DNA from: Acanthochromis polyacanthus
Lineage: Eukaryota > Chordata > Actinopteri > Pomacentridae
NCBI RefSeq assembly: GCF_021347895.1
Contig: NC_067115.1
Span: forward strand, 6,286,064 to 6,350,063
DNA length: 64,000 nucleotides
Direction: 5' to 3'
Shown here: positions 45,149-60,100 of the stretch, one piece after another
How the letters are laid out: each line of letters opens with the position of its first letter
Position numbering within the stretch: position 1 is the stretch's first letter
Position numbers and translations under genes: made by a program
Notes under the pieces: model-generated
What the model was told of the DNA's origin: nothing
What the model saw: the letters and a program-made list of their open reading frames with translations, nothing else
The model's database searches: none

Positions 45149-48100
45149 ATTCATGTGTGTGTACCTTGGTCTGCTGCAGGATGGCCTGAGCCTGAGCCTC
45201 CTGTGCAGAAACCACAGCGCCTGTCCTTGGATCACCACCTGACTGGAACTGCACACACATAAACACAGATGCTCCTAAGTCGAACTCAACACCCCACCCA
45301 GTGGCCGTCTGACCACACTGCTGCTCAGCTTTTACATAAGGCTGTGATGCTTACATGGGAGACAGACTGAAGGAAAAGGCAGAATAAAGATGTGGAGAAA
45401 CATGCAATGCTGAATGCCTTCACACAGAGGTCACTGAATGGCCGATGAGTACAAAAACAGCATGAATCCTACACTACGGCCTTTACAGTCACCACATCTC
45501 AAGATTAATATTTAATGGGTTCAGCAAAACAAATAATCATGTTGGTTCACCAAACCACAGTTGACTGATTCGGCACATCAATTACACCAAATATATTTTG
45601 CAACACGCTGAAACATGGCTTCTGGAAGGTTTCAAAGACAAACAAATGATACATTTCTGCAACAGTCTCCTGCTCATTTCTTAGCAACGACATTTAAGCA
45701 TTCACACTCGCCCTGGGGCTTTGTTAAGGGTTCACAGGACCAAATAACTGCTACAGCAGCAGCACTGCAGCTTGTAAGGCCTCAGGGAACGCAGCAGTAT
45801 CTTCGAGTTACCGGTATGAGCATGATGTTTCCCGGGGGACCTGGTATCCCATCAGCTCCATTAAGGCCTGGCCGCCCTGGAGGACCCTGTGAGGAGAGCG
45901 ATAAGGAAGGTTAAAGAGAGATCCCGGTATGTGGTAGACTCACTCAGCAAAGAGAGAGCAGAGCCCTCACCAGCTCGCCGGGGTCTCCTCGAGGTCCCAC
46001 TGGTCCTGTGACTCCAGGAGGTCCTGCCTCTCCCTGCGAACACACACAGACAAGCAGTCAGTCAGTCAGCTGACACTGATGGAATCTAATTAATGTGAAT
46101 TATTCAACATTTTCATTGTTGTTACAGCTGTGTTTGCATTTTCCATGTGCAAAAGTCCTTTTTTCGTTTACCTAAATAGTGAAGAAAAATGTGTTTGAGG
46201 TTACATGTCATGCAATAAAATTCACTTACCTCAGGTCCTGAAGGCCCATATGGTCCCGTTATCTGTGTTCCCTGCAAAAAATTCACATGAAAAGCTCTGA
46301 GGTTCATTACTTATGATGTAACCAGGCATACCAATTCAGCTCAACACCTGACTGTGCGCACTGCCATCAATTCTGTACCTAAAGCCTGTATAGTACAGAC
46401 CGTTTGAGGCCATTTGACAGTTTATTGGCACCATTATGACTACATATAGCTTCATGTAAATATTTTAAGATAAAAAAATATGAAAAGGATCCCTTCATGT
46501 TACCAAAATGTGGAATGTTTGACATTCAATTCAAATAATTTACCCATATAATAAATAAAACGCTTAGTTAAATTTTCTGTGAAGTCAAATTAGAATTTCT
46601 TTAGGAGCAATTAAAACACTGTAAGTACTTATTTACTAATCCAAAAAAATGAAATCAAATTCTAACATTGCCATAAAATAATCCTGATTAATAAATTACA
46701 ACATTCCCTACAACTTTATGAGACAACCTGAGACGGTATATATCACACGAAATATGGCAAAATCAGATTTTCCCGAGGTACATACTACACAATCATATCA
46801 TTGCCTAGTATGTGATGGCGCTCTTACCTCTCTTTCAACTGACAAATTTAAACTCATTTTCTGCTTTTCTTCTAAGTCCGTCTTTTAAAAGCATGCTAAA
46901 ATCACAGTCTTATCCCAAACATCTGTACAAAACATTCATCTAAACAGAATTCACTCGACTCTAAAAATCAATTTTCTGATTTAGATCACGAGCTCTCTTG
47001 TCACCACCCTGCAGAAGACGAGCAGGAACAGATAAAAGATCTCCGGATGGAATATTTTTGATCAAAAACAACTTTCGTGGACACATTTCGAGGTTTTTCT
47101 CACCAGTCCCAAAACGCCTGGCTCTCCCTTCTGTCCTTTCTCTGGTAAATCCTGCTGAGAGAAGAAAGAAGAAACATATCAATGTAGACTATTGAGATGA
47201 AACAGGTTTACTGCATGTTAAAATGAACAAACTCTTGATACCTGTGTGTTCAGAACGGTCTCTCGTTCTCTCTCCGCTGGTCCGTAGCGATCATCATCGT
47301 ATTCTTCCTCATATTCGTACTCGTTAACGTGGTAGTAATTTGTCGAGTTGTCATAGTCCTCGTACTCTACAATCTGCCCATCATCACACACATGAAGGCA
47401 AATTAGGAGGGGCAGAACAAGACACAGGGAACTCAAAGCTGATTTTGCTGGTTTTCCTGCTGACTCTCACCTCGTACTCGGTGACATTAGAACCTGCAGT
47501 CACCGTGGAAACAGAAAGGTCTTCATAGAGGTCGCTGTAATCGAACTCCTCGAACTCTTGGACACGTTTCTTGGGGGTTCCCTCCACCTGAAGACCACAA
47601 AAGAACCAAAACGGATCACAAAAAGCCCAGCAGCTCTTGTTTATGTACACACAGAACTTTGAAATGAAGGCATTGAACCTACAGCATGAATAAAAAATGT
47701 GAGACTTATAACCCTCAAGACATAAAAGACGACTCTTGAGTTATCAAAAACATTTTCTCTACCAGCCAGTCTGACTGAGTGCTCTATTACACAAAGAATA
47801 TCATGAAAAATTCAACACAAATGTGGCATATTCTGCCCAGGGCACAGGAAAGTTGGCCTAGTCTTCTCTAAGCCAGCACACTTCAGTGTGACGATTTCAT
47901 TAGTTCCTCAATTCCATGTTTTTTTATTGCCGTCTCAATGCCAATTGCATTTCTGGTGGTGCAACAGTAAAGAAACAGAAACAGGAATCCCACAGTGTTT
48001 TGAGCTATAAGCCAGATGATAAATCAAACAGCAGGAGAGGAAGAGGATTTGAAACTTTTCCCAGGAGAGCGAACGTTGGCACACAGAACCTGGCACAGAA

Positions 48101-51100
48101 CACTGAACCACAAAGCCATGTAATGCGATTTTGTACAAGAGCGAGGGAGTCAGAGAAAGAGAGAGACAAAGCATGACAGGGTGAGAGCTCAGCGGACACT
48201 CGGAGCTTTTGCAACTTTGTTTGAATGGCTTTATCACACAGGCAGCAGGGAGCATAAACAGCTGTAGGCATCTCGGTGATGCTTTTCAATCTGCAACAAA
48301 TGATGAGGCACGTATGCGTGTCAGAGGGAGAAATGTTTACAGTGTAATGGAAACTAAACAGTGTTGAACAATTATCTAAGCCTCCACAGTGTGATTGTTT
48401 CTCCACAGCCCACAGTGATGTTTGAATTTATGACGCCGAGAGGATTTCATAATGTAAATATGTCACCGGCATAATTAAACCATCCATCTTTTTGTCATAT
48501 CTGGTTTCTTAACTGCTCATAAATACCTGTAAAAGCTTTAATCTTGCTTGTAACCTTGGGGGCTCCTTTAATTTTTAAGCGACAGTCTGGATTTACAGCA
48601 TTCAACACCTCACAGTGGGCGTGCAACAGGCCAGGTGGACTGAAAGACTCATATCTGTGTTTCAGCGCTCAGCTCTGATTGGCTGCTAAAAGGGGACTCA
48701 CCTCCTCAGCCTCCGTTAATATGCTGTCGTAAGGTAAAGGTGCATCACAGTCGGGGATGTAGTCTTGACAGTACGTCTCTGCGGCTCTGGGGTCGTCGAC
48801 GAGCAGCAGCTGCTGGATGTCTCCCTGTCTCACAAAAACACATAGAAAACAAAAATCTGTGACACATACATCAGTCACCAGGAATGCACATGAAGGGAGG
48901 ATGTCATTACTGTACAGTGTGCTATTAATTCAATGAATGACACGGCGAATCCGTGGGTCTCTCATGTCTTTGTCTTTAACTGTATGTGTTCATTTAGCCA
49001 GATCAAAGTGATTTAAGAGGTTGTTTTTATCGTTGCTCTGCAGCTAATCGTCTCCAGAGCTTCGGTCTCAAGCGGTGCCAGCACATTAAGTCCACAGTCA
49101 GACACAGACTCTTCTGTTTCCTCTATTTTACACATGCAAAGGATTCAAGCCAAACTTGGCTGCTAGGTGTTCAGTTAAACAGATGGACCACCTGACATTG
49201 AGCTGAAAACAAAGGTCACAGTTCACGTTTGAGGTATGTCACAACGACCGCAGCGCAAATAAAACTCACTATACGAATATTCTACGCAGCTACAGATTTT
49301 TGTTTCAATGCTTATTGTGCTAATTCCTGCAATAACTACGGATGACTTCAAGCAATAAATATTTATAATAACAGGCTGCTGCAGAGCTCAGGCTTTGTGG
49401 GGTTCAATGTAAACTGCACTTCATCATCCTGGCCACTAGAGGGTGCTGTAGAGGACAGAGCTTCTTTATTCATTTCTCATTTTTTCAGGGATAAATCAAA
49501 CAAGCAGCAACAAGCAGCAACATTTCCTCACCACAGACAAAGCACTTACTATGTGTTCTAATCCGTTGTAGGTGTTTTGCATGTTTTTTGCAGATTTTAC
49601 TGAAACCAATGGGTTGATTCTGCACAAAGTGAATGGTTTGTTTTCATTAAATACGTGCAACAATATGACACATTTTCACAAGTAAAGGCTGTGACAGTTG
49701 ATCAACTTAAGGATCATAAACATCCATACATATAAAAGCACACAGACATTCTTACCTCAAACACATCCTCGTCCAGCAGGCGTGTTCCGAACACGGTCAC
49801 ACCCTCGATGCTGACCTGGGGGTCGTGACCTCTGAGCAGGTCCAGGGTGTCCACCTTTACACAGTCCAGGTAGAGGGTCACTGACTGGCCCTCCACGCTG
49901 TAGGCTACTCTGTGCCACCTGGAAGCAAGCAGAGAAAAGCAGAAAATCACTTTTTTATGGCTCTATCTTACATGAAGGTGGGTTACCCTGGATTTCTGCT
50001 GCAGCCACAAAAAGGAAAGTTTGGAGCACGTGCTGCATGTTTTTTATAGGTAGCTAACAAGTGTAACTGCGTTCTGCAGGATTCTTTTAATAACAGAAAT
50101 ATTCTCTCTTGGTTTTCTTATTTTGCTGCAGGCTTATGAATGATCTCTGTGACTTGAATTGGCAGAGTTATGTGATGATTTTTTGTCAGTCTGTCTGTTA
50201 GCAATTCAAAAATGAATTAAAGGATTTGGATGAAACTGTCAGAAATGACACAAGGACCAACTCATTTTATTTTGGGTGTGATTCTGCTCATAGTCTGAAC
50301 ACACGGATTTTGCAAGATTTCAGTCGTCAGAAATGATACGACTGAGCAGCCTTGCTGGAGTACTGCATTCTCAGAGTTCTTTTCTAGTTTAATATTCTTT
50401 TGTATTGGGACTACAGATGAAAAGTAGCCTCTGAGTTACCTTTGGAATATTTTTAGTTTATTGATGCGCACTGTCCCTGCTAAACAAATGAAGATATTAA
50501 GAAATGCAAGATAAACACAAAAGAGTGTGCATGTGCAGTTACCCACTTGCCATCAGCCAGGTTGATCTTTCTGAAGGTGGGGTAAAGCTCTGGGGACGGA
50601 TTACCCTCGTGGTCCTCATACAGGAATACAGGAGACCGGCCGATCTCCACACCCAGCTGCTGTGTGCCCTGAGAGAGGAACAGACACCCAGACCACAACG
50701 TAAGAGGCTTGATTGGATTAACTGATAATGGGGAGAGATAAAGATAGTTTTCACATCTGACGACTAATAAAATCTATCAACACTTTCCAGCTAATGCCAA
50801 TATCCCACATCCTCAAACCATACATGGCATATTGTGTATGTAATATTAAAATTAAGATTCAGCAAATTTTGAACAAAACAGGCAAAACTATTTCCTAATT
50901 TGAGGACAAGCTGCGATGCTGATGCCCCCTGCAGAGCTCATGGTTGGTAGGGATTCAGAGTTTTGACCAAGGTCTGTCGCAAAATCATCAGACCCGAATT
51001 TTATTATAAAACACACGGTGAACACAGTCCAAACACAGAACATGGTGAGAGAAAAACTTTTGGCCTGATGCAGGCTAAGGGGAGATTTTGTTTTTAACAG

Positions 51101-54100
51101 TCTTATGCAGCATGAATGATACGTACCTGTGAGTCATACAGGGAGAGAAGAAACACCTGTGAGCCTTTTACAGCCCTCACTGTTGTCATCACTGAGAAAT
51201 CCACAGGAAATGGCAAATCTGGAGGGAGAGCACACACACACACACACATTACAGCAAATGCACTCATTAAAATACACTCACATCGACACACAGTTATTAC
51301 TGTGCCAAACCAGCCCACACAGTTCCATTAAAACCAACCGGGGAAGAGCTGACTGGTGGGCGCGCTCAGTTGAATCTTCCTGTTGATTTTAAAGGAGAGG
51401 TCCGTCTCCTCTCGTCCCTTCCTGCTGGTGCACAGTCCTGCCTCCAGCGACACGCCCTCCATGTTCTCCGACAGCTCCAGGACCTTCAAGACATCAATGG
51501 GGTTGGCTGCAAAGAGAAAAACAGAGCTCTGTGACTGAGAGGGTGTGTGTGTCAGACGATGAGCTGATATTTAAGCCATTCATGCAGGTGTTTGACTAGA
51601 GAGTTTATTTTACATTGCGAGGGTGTCTTTGTGTGCACATTGAAGCGACAGAAAGAAAAATGGGACTTATCTGCATTTCAGACTCTGATTATCTGTTGCT
51701 GCACGTTTAAAAAAATATGGCAAGCACAGTGGTTTGCTCTGCTCTCACCACCAACAGACAAGTTAGACACAATCAAATTTCAGCGGCAGCAGCGAAAAAT
51801 GGGAATATTTATGTTCGGCGACAACATCCACCTTCATTTTATGACGTTGAAGGTACTGCTGGAGTAGTTATCCTCCTTCACAGCTGGAGCCTGACCACAG
51901 ACAGTAATGTGTTTTTTTTTTTGTAGAACAAAATACAGATAAAAATGCTTTGGGGAAACGTCTATATGTGAAATACAGAAATCCTCTCAGCACTGACTGC
52001 AGCACATGTAGCAGAGTACGTATCACAGGTGAACAGATGGTGGTGCAGAGTCAAGTGGTGTGTTCATGGTAAGTTGATAACTAGTTTGTGAAATACATCG
52101 CAGCATAATTGAAGTGAATAAACAAGATGCCCAAAATTTTTAATTTTCAAAACAACTCCAGCATACTGTATGTATATGTTCATATGTCACAATTATCAAC
52201 CAATATGAGACTCTAGTCCTGGCATCTTCTTCTTCTTCTTGGAGCATGCAAATAATTAATGAGATACATCGAATAAAAGCTGCAGCAGTTAAGACATGAC
52301 AAAAATAAAACACCTTTCTTCAATTCAGAGTTGATTAACAAACAGAACAGCTTCAGTGAGCTTTAGAGGTGCTGCTAGGTGCACTTTGGTACCTGTGAAG
52401 AAAGCAGGAGACTGGCAGGGTTTGAAGGTTTTGAAGGGTTGAAGCATTTCTTAAGTTCAGTCTTTCTTAAATTTTGAACTATGCCATTAAAGAGTTGCTT
52501 ATACGTTGTCACCTGAGTATCCATTATAGAATTTATCAGTTATGAGTGTTATCATCGAATTGTTATGATGATAAAATTCTGTCCTCCATACTGTAGTACT
52601 ACTTAAAAACTTTAAAGATATAGTTCTAAGCTTTTATTTGGGTTGTGTTGCTTTAACATTCCCCTTAAACAAGAGACACTATTTTTTACTTTATTTCAGG
52701 TTAGCTGAAAGGAACTTGCTTTGGTCAACTCACATGAAACAAAAAGAAAACAGCAACTCCAGGACACATAATCACGCTGAGACAAACACAATGCAAGCTG
52801 CATACAGTCTATAGGACCAGATTTACAATAATCATAAACAAGCAAGCAAGCAAAGTTTATTTATATAGTTTCTTTCACAGAAATGAATTCACAAAGTGCT
52901 TCACAGCAAACTGTTTTTTCACCAAGAGTTGAATCAAATCTGGAACTCTTTGGGGCTGCAGTGAGTCATGTCATATTGCACTGCATTATATCCTAAAGTT
53001 TGTATAATATTTTTGCTATGTTCCGTAATGAGATGTGCAAAATATGAGCTTTTAATGTAATGAGGGCCATTGGGCAGTCTTTACAAGGTTCTAACTGTAT
53101 TACAGAACTGATTTAAAGCTAGTGGTCTTAAAAAATGAACCTTTTAGTGTTCATGTGGTGAACACACTGCAGCACTCTGCATTACATCACATTGAACAAG
53201 TGTCCTTGTTTTTCTGGTCTCCATGAAATGAACATCTCTGAGGCTGCATTAAGCAGTCAGAGCACAAAACCCAAAACAAATAATGTAAATGTTAACGTTT
53301 TATAGCTGTTTCTCAGCCCATAAAGGAATGAAAGAATCACCGGCAAGTTTTATTGAATGAGTTCTATCTGCAAGTAACATGATGCCAAGCACATTAAAGA
53401 CAGGATTACAAGCGAACAGAATGCCAGCAGGCAGACAGGTAGACCTGCATACAGATGGACAAACAGACGGAGAAACTGGAAAAAAAACGTGCAACAAATA
53501 CATCTGGCATTCATACACTGACATTATGCTAGCCTCATGTGTGCATACCCACACATGTGTGTCTGTGTGAGTGTGTGTGTGTGTGTGCAAAGGTGCAAGG
53601 CAGATGGAGGCTTACGTAAGCCTCAGAAATACGTGTGAAAAGGAGCCACACCAGTAGAGGCATGCCCTCCTCTCCCCTACCATCTATTATTTCTCCTATT
53701 TTCCCTCTTTATCCCCTTCTCTGCCTACTTCCAATAAGTTGCACATTCATTCCATCTTTTTCTGCTTAGGCCTTCCTCCCAGAGCTCTGTGACTGTGGCG
53801 TCCACAGCGTTCAAAAGAATATGTGCATATGTAATGCATTCCTGCTGAAACTACAACTCTTCCTTAAAATTCAGATTGCCTCTTGTATGTTTTGTGTTTG
53901 TTTAGTGTGTATGCGCGTTGTGTGACATTGAGCCAGATCATTACCAGAATGCAAGTGTTTTTTTATTGCCCTCTTGGTATTAGATTCGTCTCCTGTGATA
54001 CAGACTTTTGAATCTGTGTGCCAAGATGGGTGTTATTGTGTGATTACACCAAGCTTCTGCAACAGTTACGTTTCATACAGAGAGACTCAGAGTGACAGAC

Positions 54101-57100
54101 TGAAAGACAGAGAGCACAGAATCTAAAATATTTCATTAGATTTTTTTTTTTTTTTTTTTTACAAGATAGCTTAATTATAGGGGTAACACTGCCCACATAT
54201 CTCAGAGGTAACATTACACACAAACAAACTGCTGTGTGCATTTACAGAATGTTGTCAGCATGTCTGTGTATTTATACCTTTGCTAGAGAAAATCTTTTTC
54301 TTTTAATGCTCATTTAGTGAGTCGCTTTTTCTGTGGGTTGGTAGGAAATGTCTAAGGGGTTAAAAACCGAAGAGTAAAACGACAGGTTGTGATTGTCAAC
54401 TGCAGCAGTATATGGAGTCTCTGTATGCATGTCACCATGGCAAAATGTGGCCATGAAGGCACCTTCTGTTGGTAGATTAGGATGCTTTGGCAGGTGTTTA
54501 CATATGTGTCTAACTGTGGACAGATTTTGTCAAGGCGATAGCCTCAGGGGCTGAAAAATGAAGTCAGTGCAGAATTACCAAAAAATGTAGTTCCTGGAAT
54601 GTCCACTTGAAGCAGATTTAAAAGCAGGTCAGTCTTCATAGACCTCCAGGATAAAATTTGTGATTTTATGACAGAAATAAACATGTTTACAACCTGATAT
54701 GAAAAAACTTACCAGTCTCTACTGCTAATTTAAATCACAATTGTACAGAGAGTGAATGTTTATATGACTCACTAGTTTAAATTGTATGAAGGCTTAATTG
54801 TATGCACAAGTAAAAGCTTGATCATTTTCAGTGACAGGTAGATTTCAACATCAGGCAATTAATAGTGAAGAGACACTTGCATGGTCCTCCTCAGCTCCAC
54901 TCTCTCTCCACCACTTTGCCCACACAAAAATACATTCAGTCAATCCACTAATAAACTGCTTTCAATCAGTTGGGCTTGATCAAACATCACATCCAGTTAT
55001 GAAACAAAAGAGTATTTATATTACAATGGAGTCATGCCTAATGTCAACTCAGTAACGCTCATTAGTGCTTCCTAAAACTCCCACGTTCTGAAAAAGCTGG
55101 TGCTCTTTTAACAGCCCCGTGTGATGGACCCCTTCCAAATATTGTATGATAAAAGAGGCCCACTCTGGAACAGCAGCAGTGCACTGTATCTTGTGTTCAT
55201 GGGAAGTTTAAGGGGATTAAATAGTTGCCATTTATGGATACTGAGTACTCATTTAATACAGCAATGACTACTGAGGACTCTTAGGCCAGAACATCCACGT
55301 TTCCAGGTGTCTGGGTTGGTGTCATCCCATCACAAGATATAGTCAAGATTGTTGATGTGTGCATTTAAAATAAAATTGCCTGTTAAACTACATGCATAAA
55401 TGTCTGTTCTTTTTCTCAGTGACCCTGTACTTTCATACGATTGCAACGCAAAATGCACAGGAGATATAAAGTCTTTTTTTTCCTGGTAAAATAATAGGAT
55501 GACTAGCTGTTCACGTGCTTTTCTTTACAGCTAAAAAGATACCAGAATGTAGATTCAGGTGCCCAAACACGAGAGCATGAGGGTGACACTGCTTCTGACG
55601 CTCATCAGCAGTGTGTAGAGGAAGAAGGGTTTCAGCTATACATACCAAGAAATGACTGGCAGCACTGACATCTGAATGCAGAGGACAAGACGAGACATGG
55701 AAACTTTCCTTTTACTCAATGTGCACTTAGAAGCATCCGTTAATATTGCCCTGTGCTGCTGATGAATGTTCAAAACTACATCCATATAATGTGCATGTTC
55801 ACACACACTGTCTCTGAGACAGACACACACACAGTGAACCTTTAGTGTGCTGTATATACACAACAATGTGTTCTGGTCTCCATCAGTTGCTGCTGGTATC
55901 CCGAGGCTCTAAACTCTGGTGTGAGGGGCACCGTGATCAACATGCACACACATGCAGAGTATGCCAAATGTAAGCGTCTACATAAAGCAGAACGACTGTA
56001 GTTGAACAGAAAGATCCAAAAGATGGAATGTTCTTGACTGTCCAAGTCACTCAACTGACCTAAATCTGACAAATCATGTGCTTCACCTGCACAAGACCAG
56101 ACGGAAGTCAAAAAGCTTGCAAAACAACCAACAAAGGTAGTCGCAGATCAGGTCAAAAAGGGCATCAACAGGAATCCTGTGTCTGCCGGGTTATAGCCAT
56201 ATTAATAATATTATCGTGCCGACTTATGAGTCAAACGCGTCAGTATTACATACTAGATATAAGGATTTACTTAAGTTTAATCTCAATAATCTTATTCATC
56301 TTCCCACTGGATGAAATGTACTACTTAAAACTCACCACTAGCAGTAGAGAAAATGAAAAATGTGCCTCTTTCTAGTATTTCTTGACTGGAATGCAGTCAG
56401 ACGGGCAGCGATCCCACGTTTGTTCTGCTGAGATCAGTTCAGTTATCTCATCTGATATTCCACTTCCAATACCAGTGTGCTGTTTCCACATGTGAAGACT
56501 ATATATCACACTTTTATGTAAGCTGTAACTCAGAGCTGAAACACTGAATTCTATGAAGACTTGAACAAAGGAACTGCACCGGCCAACAACAGCTTGAACT
56601 GTGAATGAATGGATGGAAGGTTGGATGGACGATGCGAGACCTGAACTGAGCGGTTCTGCTTGAAAATGCTGTTTTGACAAGACTGTGAAGTGTAAGTGCA
56701 GCCGCTGTCTTTTCTCAGGGATCCCTCTCTGTTTAAAGTTCGCTTTTCTGCAAGTAGGACACAGCGGAGCAGACAGACAAACAACACACTGACAACTTAA
56801 CTGGCACCATATTGGAAAGACTACAGAATTTCTGGAAACCAGATGTGTGTCTGTGTTTGTGTGTGTACGAGTGAAGACAAGGTTTTTTCTTCTTTTCGTG
56901 TACATGTGTGGCTGCATGTGTGTGTTTGCGATTAGCCTGTCATTATCTCAGTAATAGCAAAGAATGCAATAACACGCCTTTTGCAGAAACAAGAACTAAG
57001 GTTTAGCCAAGCCTCCAACGCTGCACCAAAAACACGCAACACACCAGAGTTCAAATCCCCCACAGAGGATTTGCCCCAGGAGCCTGTCATTACAGTCCTT

Positions 57101-60100
57101 TACCTTTTTCTCTTTCTTGTGCTAACTCTCTCTTTCTTCCTGCTGATTTCTCTCAAGCGTCCCTGAAGAACTTGACATGTCTGCCCACAGAGACAAAACC
57201 AAACCAATGATAAAAAGAGGGAGATTAAAACCAGAGAGAAGCAGAGAAACAGAGAAGAAGAATGGAAGAGAGGCAGCACATGTTTTCCTTCCTCACAGTT
57301 CAGCTGGCTCTGATCAAAGAAACACACTAGATTGTCTCTCCTGCTGTCAGACACACACACTCGCTTATATGAATAGATGAATTCTTAATATCAGTGCTCG
57401 CAGACAGACATATATCCTCCTTAACTCCTTCTAGGAATCCGTCTTGAAATCACAACTCATCTCTGGTCTCAACATTTCAGTCGTCGTCTTCTCGCGTCTT
57501 TGTCTAAAAGGTTTCCCTCACATGCTGCACATTGATTCCAACAGAGACTAATCTTCCGCTCAAACACCGATCAAAGGCTGCGTCAACATTTGCCAGTCGA
57601 AGGCTTCCAGCTCTTCTCGGACAGTTACACGTTGCTTTATGTGGCTCTGCGTTCTATTATTGTTGGATGTTGCATCATATGGCGGCCTTATTTTTTCAAA
57701 GAACAAAGACTGAGCAGCAGAATGATTTACAGACAGAGCGGATGAAAAAAAATAAAATCACACTCAAGACGACCACCGCCGATATATGCAGGGTGCTTTT
57801 GTGTTATAATCGATATCTTGACATCAACAACATCACTTTGTATGACTGTAAGCTGAATAATAAGCAAATGCTCTTATTAACTGCCACTGAATTACTTAGG
57901 TGCAGTTGGCTATAACATTAATCATCTATGTGCACCATTTCCTGGTCACATATTTCTATACAGTAAAACAATGACAGCGCAGAAGGGAATGTTTAATGAT
58001 CAACGGAAACACTGAGTCTAAGCAGTACCAAAGATTTAATCCTAAACAAAGCAGATGGTTCTTGTAGAAAAGAACCACTTGATATTAATGAGGAATTATT
58101 TGCTCCCTCCGGAAATTAAATTATTACTACTTCTGATCACCGCTTTCCAAGTTAAATAAAACACCCAACTATCAGTTATTTTGAACTGTTTCCCGAACTG
58201 ATCAGCGATGTTTTAACAGGTTTTCAGACTTTTTATAGAGCTTAGTCATTCAATTCTGGCAGGTCTGTTTTTGCTGACTGTCTGATCGGGCAAGAAAACT
58301 ACTCTGTACAGACGCATTACAAGTTAATTTGCAGTAACCTAAGATGAATCTGATTTCAATTACAGCATGGCACGGAGAAGGAAGACTTCGACAAACAGCA
58401 CTAATTCTGATGTCTAACGGCTCACAGATGTGCAGCAGGTACTGTGTAATGTTCGTGTGTAGCTGGGTTTCCATCTAAATGTAGCTCAAATTTTAAAACA
58501 GTTTCTGGCAGGGCAGTAATAGGATCCCCCAGCTGAGTGCTATTTAACCAGAGGGCGAAGTGACTGAAGAAAAACCTGACATAGTGCAAAACGATGAAGA
58601 AATATGGCTGATATTTTTAAAAAAACACATTCATTTTGGAATTAAGTCTAACTTCTGTTCACATTTTTTAAAAATAAATTGAATAAAATAATAAATTAAT
58701 CAATTAAATTAAATAATAAAGTCATGTTTACATGTTAATGACAACTAAAAGTACAGCTGAGGTAGGTAGATGTCCCTAATTCGGCAGGTATTCAATCAGA
58801 AATCAAAGTGCTGTCTATATTAAAGACACTCTCTTGTGACTCTCCGGTATTTTTTTTTAAATGCTGTAACACTTTGACACTACATTACCAATGACTGCCT
58901 CAAAAACGACAATTCAGACATCCAGGATTTTAGACATCACAAACCCGAGGAACCAGTTCTGTCAACCTGCAGGCTTTCTATATTGTAACTCTTCTTCTGA
59001 CTTGATTTACAGTTCGAACACAAGCGACTGAATTGCTAACTTCGAGTATTTTTACAGTCTGAACACTAGGTGAGCTGGTGTGCTCGAGACGCAGTAAGGA
59101 GCTGAGATGTAGATAAAGAGGGAGGCAAATATTTCATAGATCTGTACAGTCTTCAAAGTAATTTAAAGCAGAAAAAAGAAAAAATCTTCTAAATACATAA
59201 TTTCGACTCATATATGAGAAAAAGGACTATTAAAGACCCTCTATATGCATGTTCAAAGATGTTTTAAAAAGATAATTTGTGTGTGATTTGTTCATAAAAA
59301 GGGTACAAATTATGACCTGGTTGGGTTGGTTCTTCAAATGACATTCATGCCGCCTTTCGTATTGAAACATCAAGAATGCATGAATGTAAAGTTCAATCCT
59401 TCCTTAAATCCACACAAAGAGTGTCGCGTCTACTACAGAAAAGCTTTAACATTATCTTCATGTTAAAGAAGTAAAGCAAATCACAACTAACTTCTCATAT
59501 GAAGTGGAATGTCTTAAGGCTGTGGTGTTGGTGGTAAAAAAAAGAAAAAAAAGCTTAATTGGCGAGTATTTCTTTCACTTTTCTTGTGAATCTCTGCTGT
59601 GAGGAGTGCTTTCAGATGTTGCATACTACTCCAACTGACCTAAAAACCTCATTTAAAACAAATCTGCTTGAAGTGGCACTTTAAAGGACTGCTCTCATCA
59701 ATCACTGCACAAAATCCCCCGAATCTAGAACCCTCATTTCAGATGCTCCAGAAGCTCCCAGTGGACAGGTCAATGAGTCACATGGTAGCCCCCTCACTAT
59801 CAGTGAAAGTCTTCCCATTACAGATAGAAATGCCTATTTTTTATGGTTTAAACCTTATTTAAGTTTAGTGTCTTGGCAGTGTCAGTTTCACTCCCAATTT
59901 GCCACATAGTGTTGCTTTATCAGGGCCCCTTGGTGTCACATTAAAACACACCGTTAGCGTAATTTTTCAACATGTAGTAGTTCAATACACCTAAAAAAAA
60001 ATCTGTAAGCCTCACAAAAAACATTATAAGTCCACAGCAAATGTTCTCTGCCAGTGTTGCTACAGTCATTAGCCACCCTTTGCTTTGGTTAGTGCTTTGC

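Noticed and set aside
47588..48701. Search for an alternative variable-region exon as in col11a1
   Set aside because: No acidic or basic open segment with in-frame AG/GT flanks was convincing.
56372..56917. A 181-codon minus-strand open frame in col5a3 intron 1
   Set aside because: No start context, low-complexity stretches (THTNTDTH) and no recognisable domain; consistent with chance in non-coding DNA.
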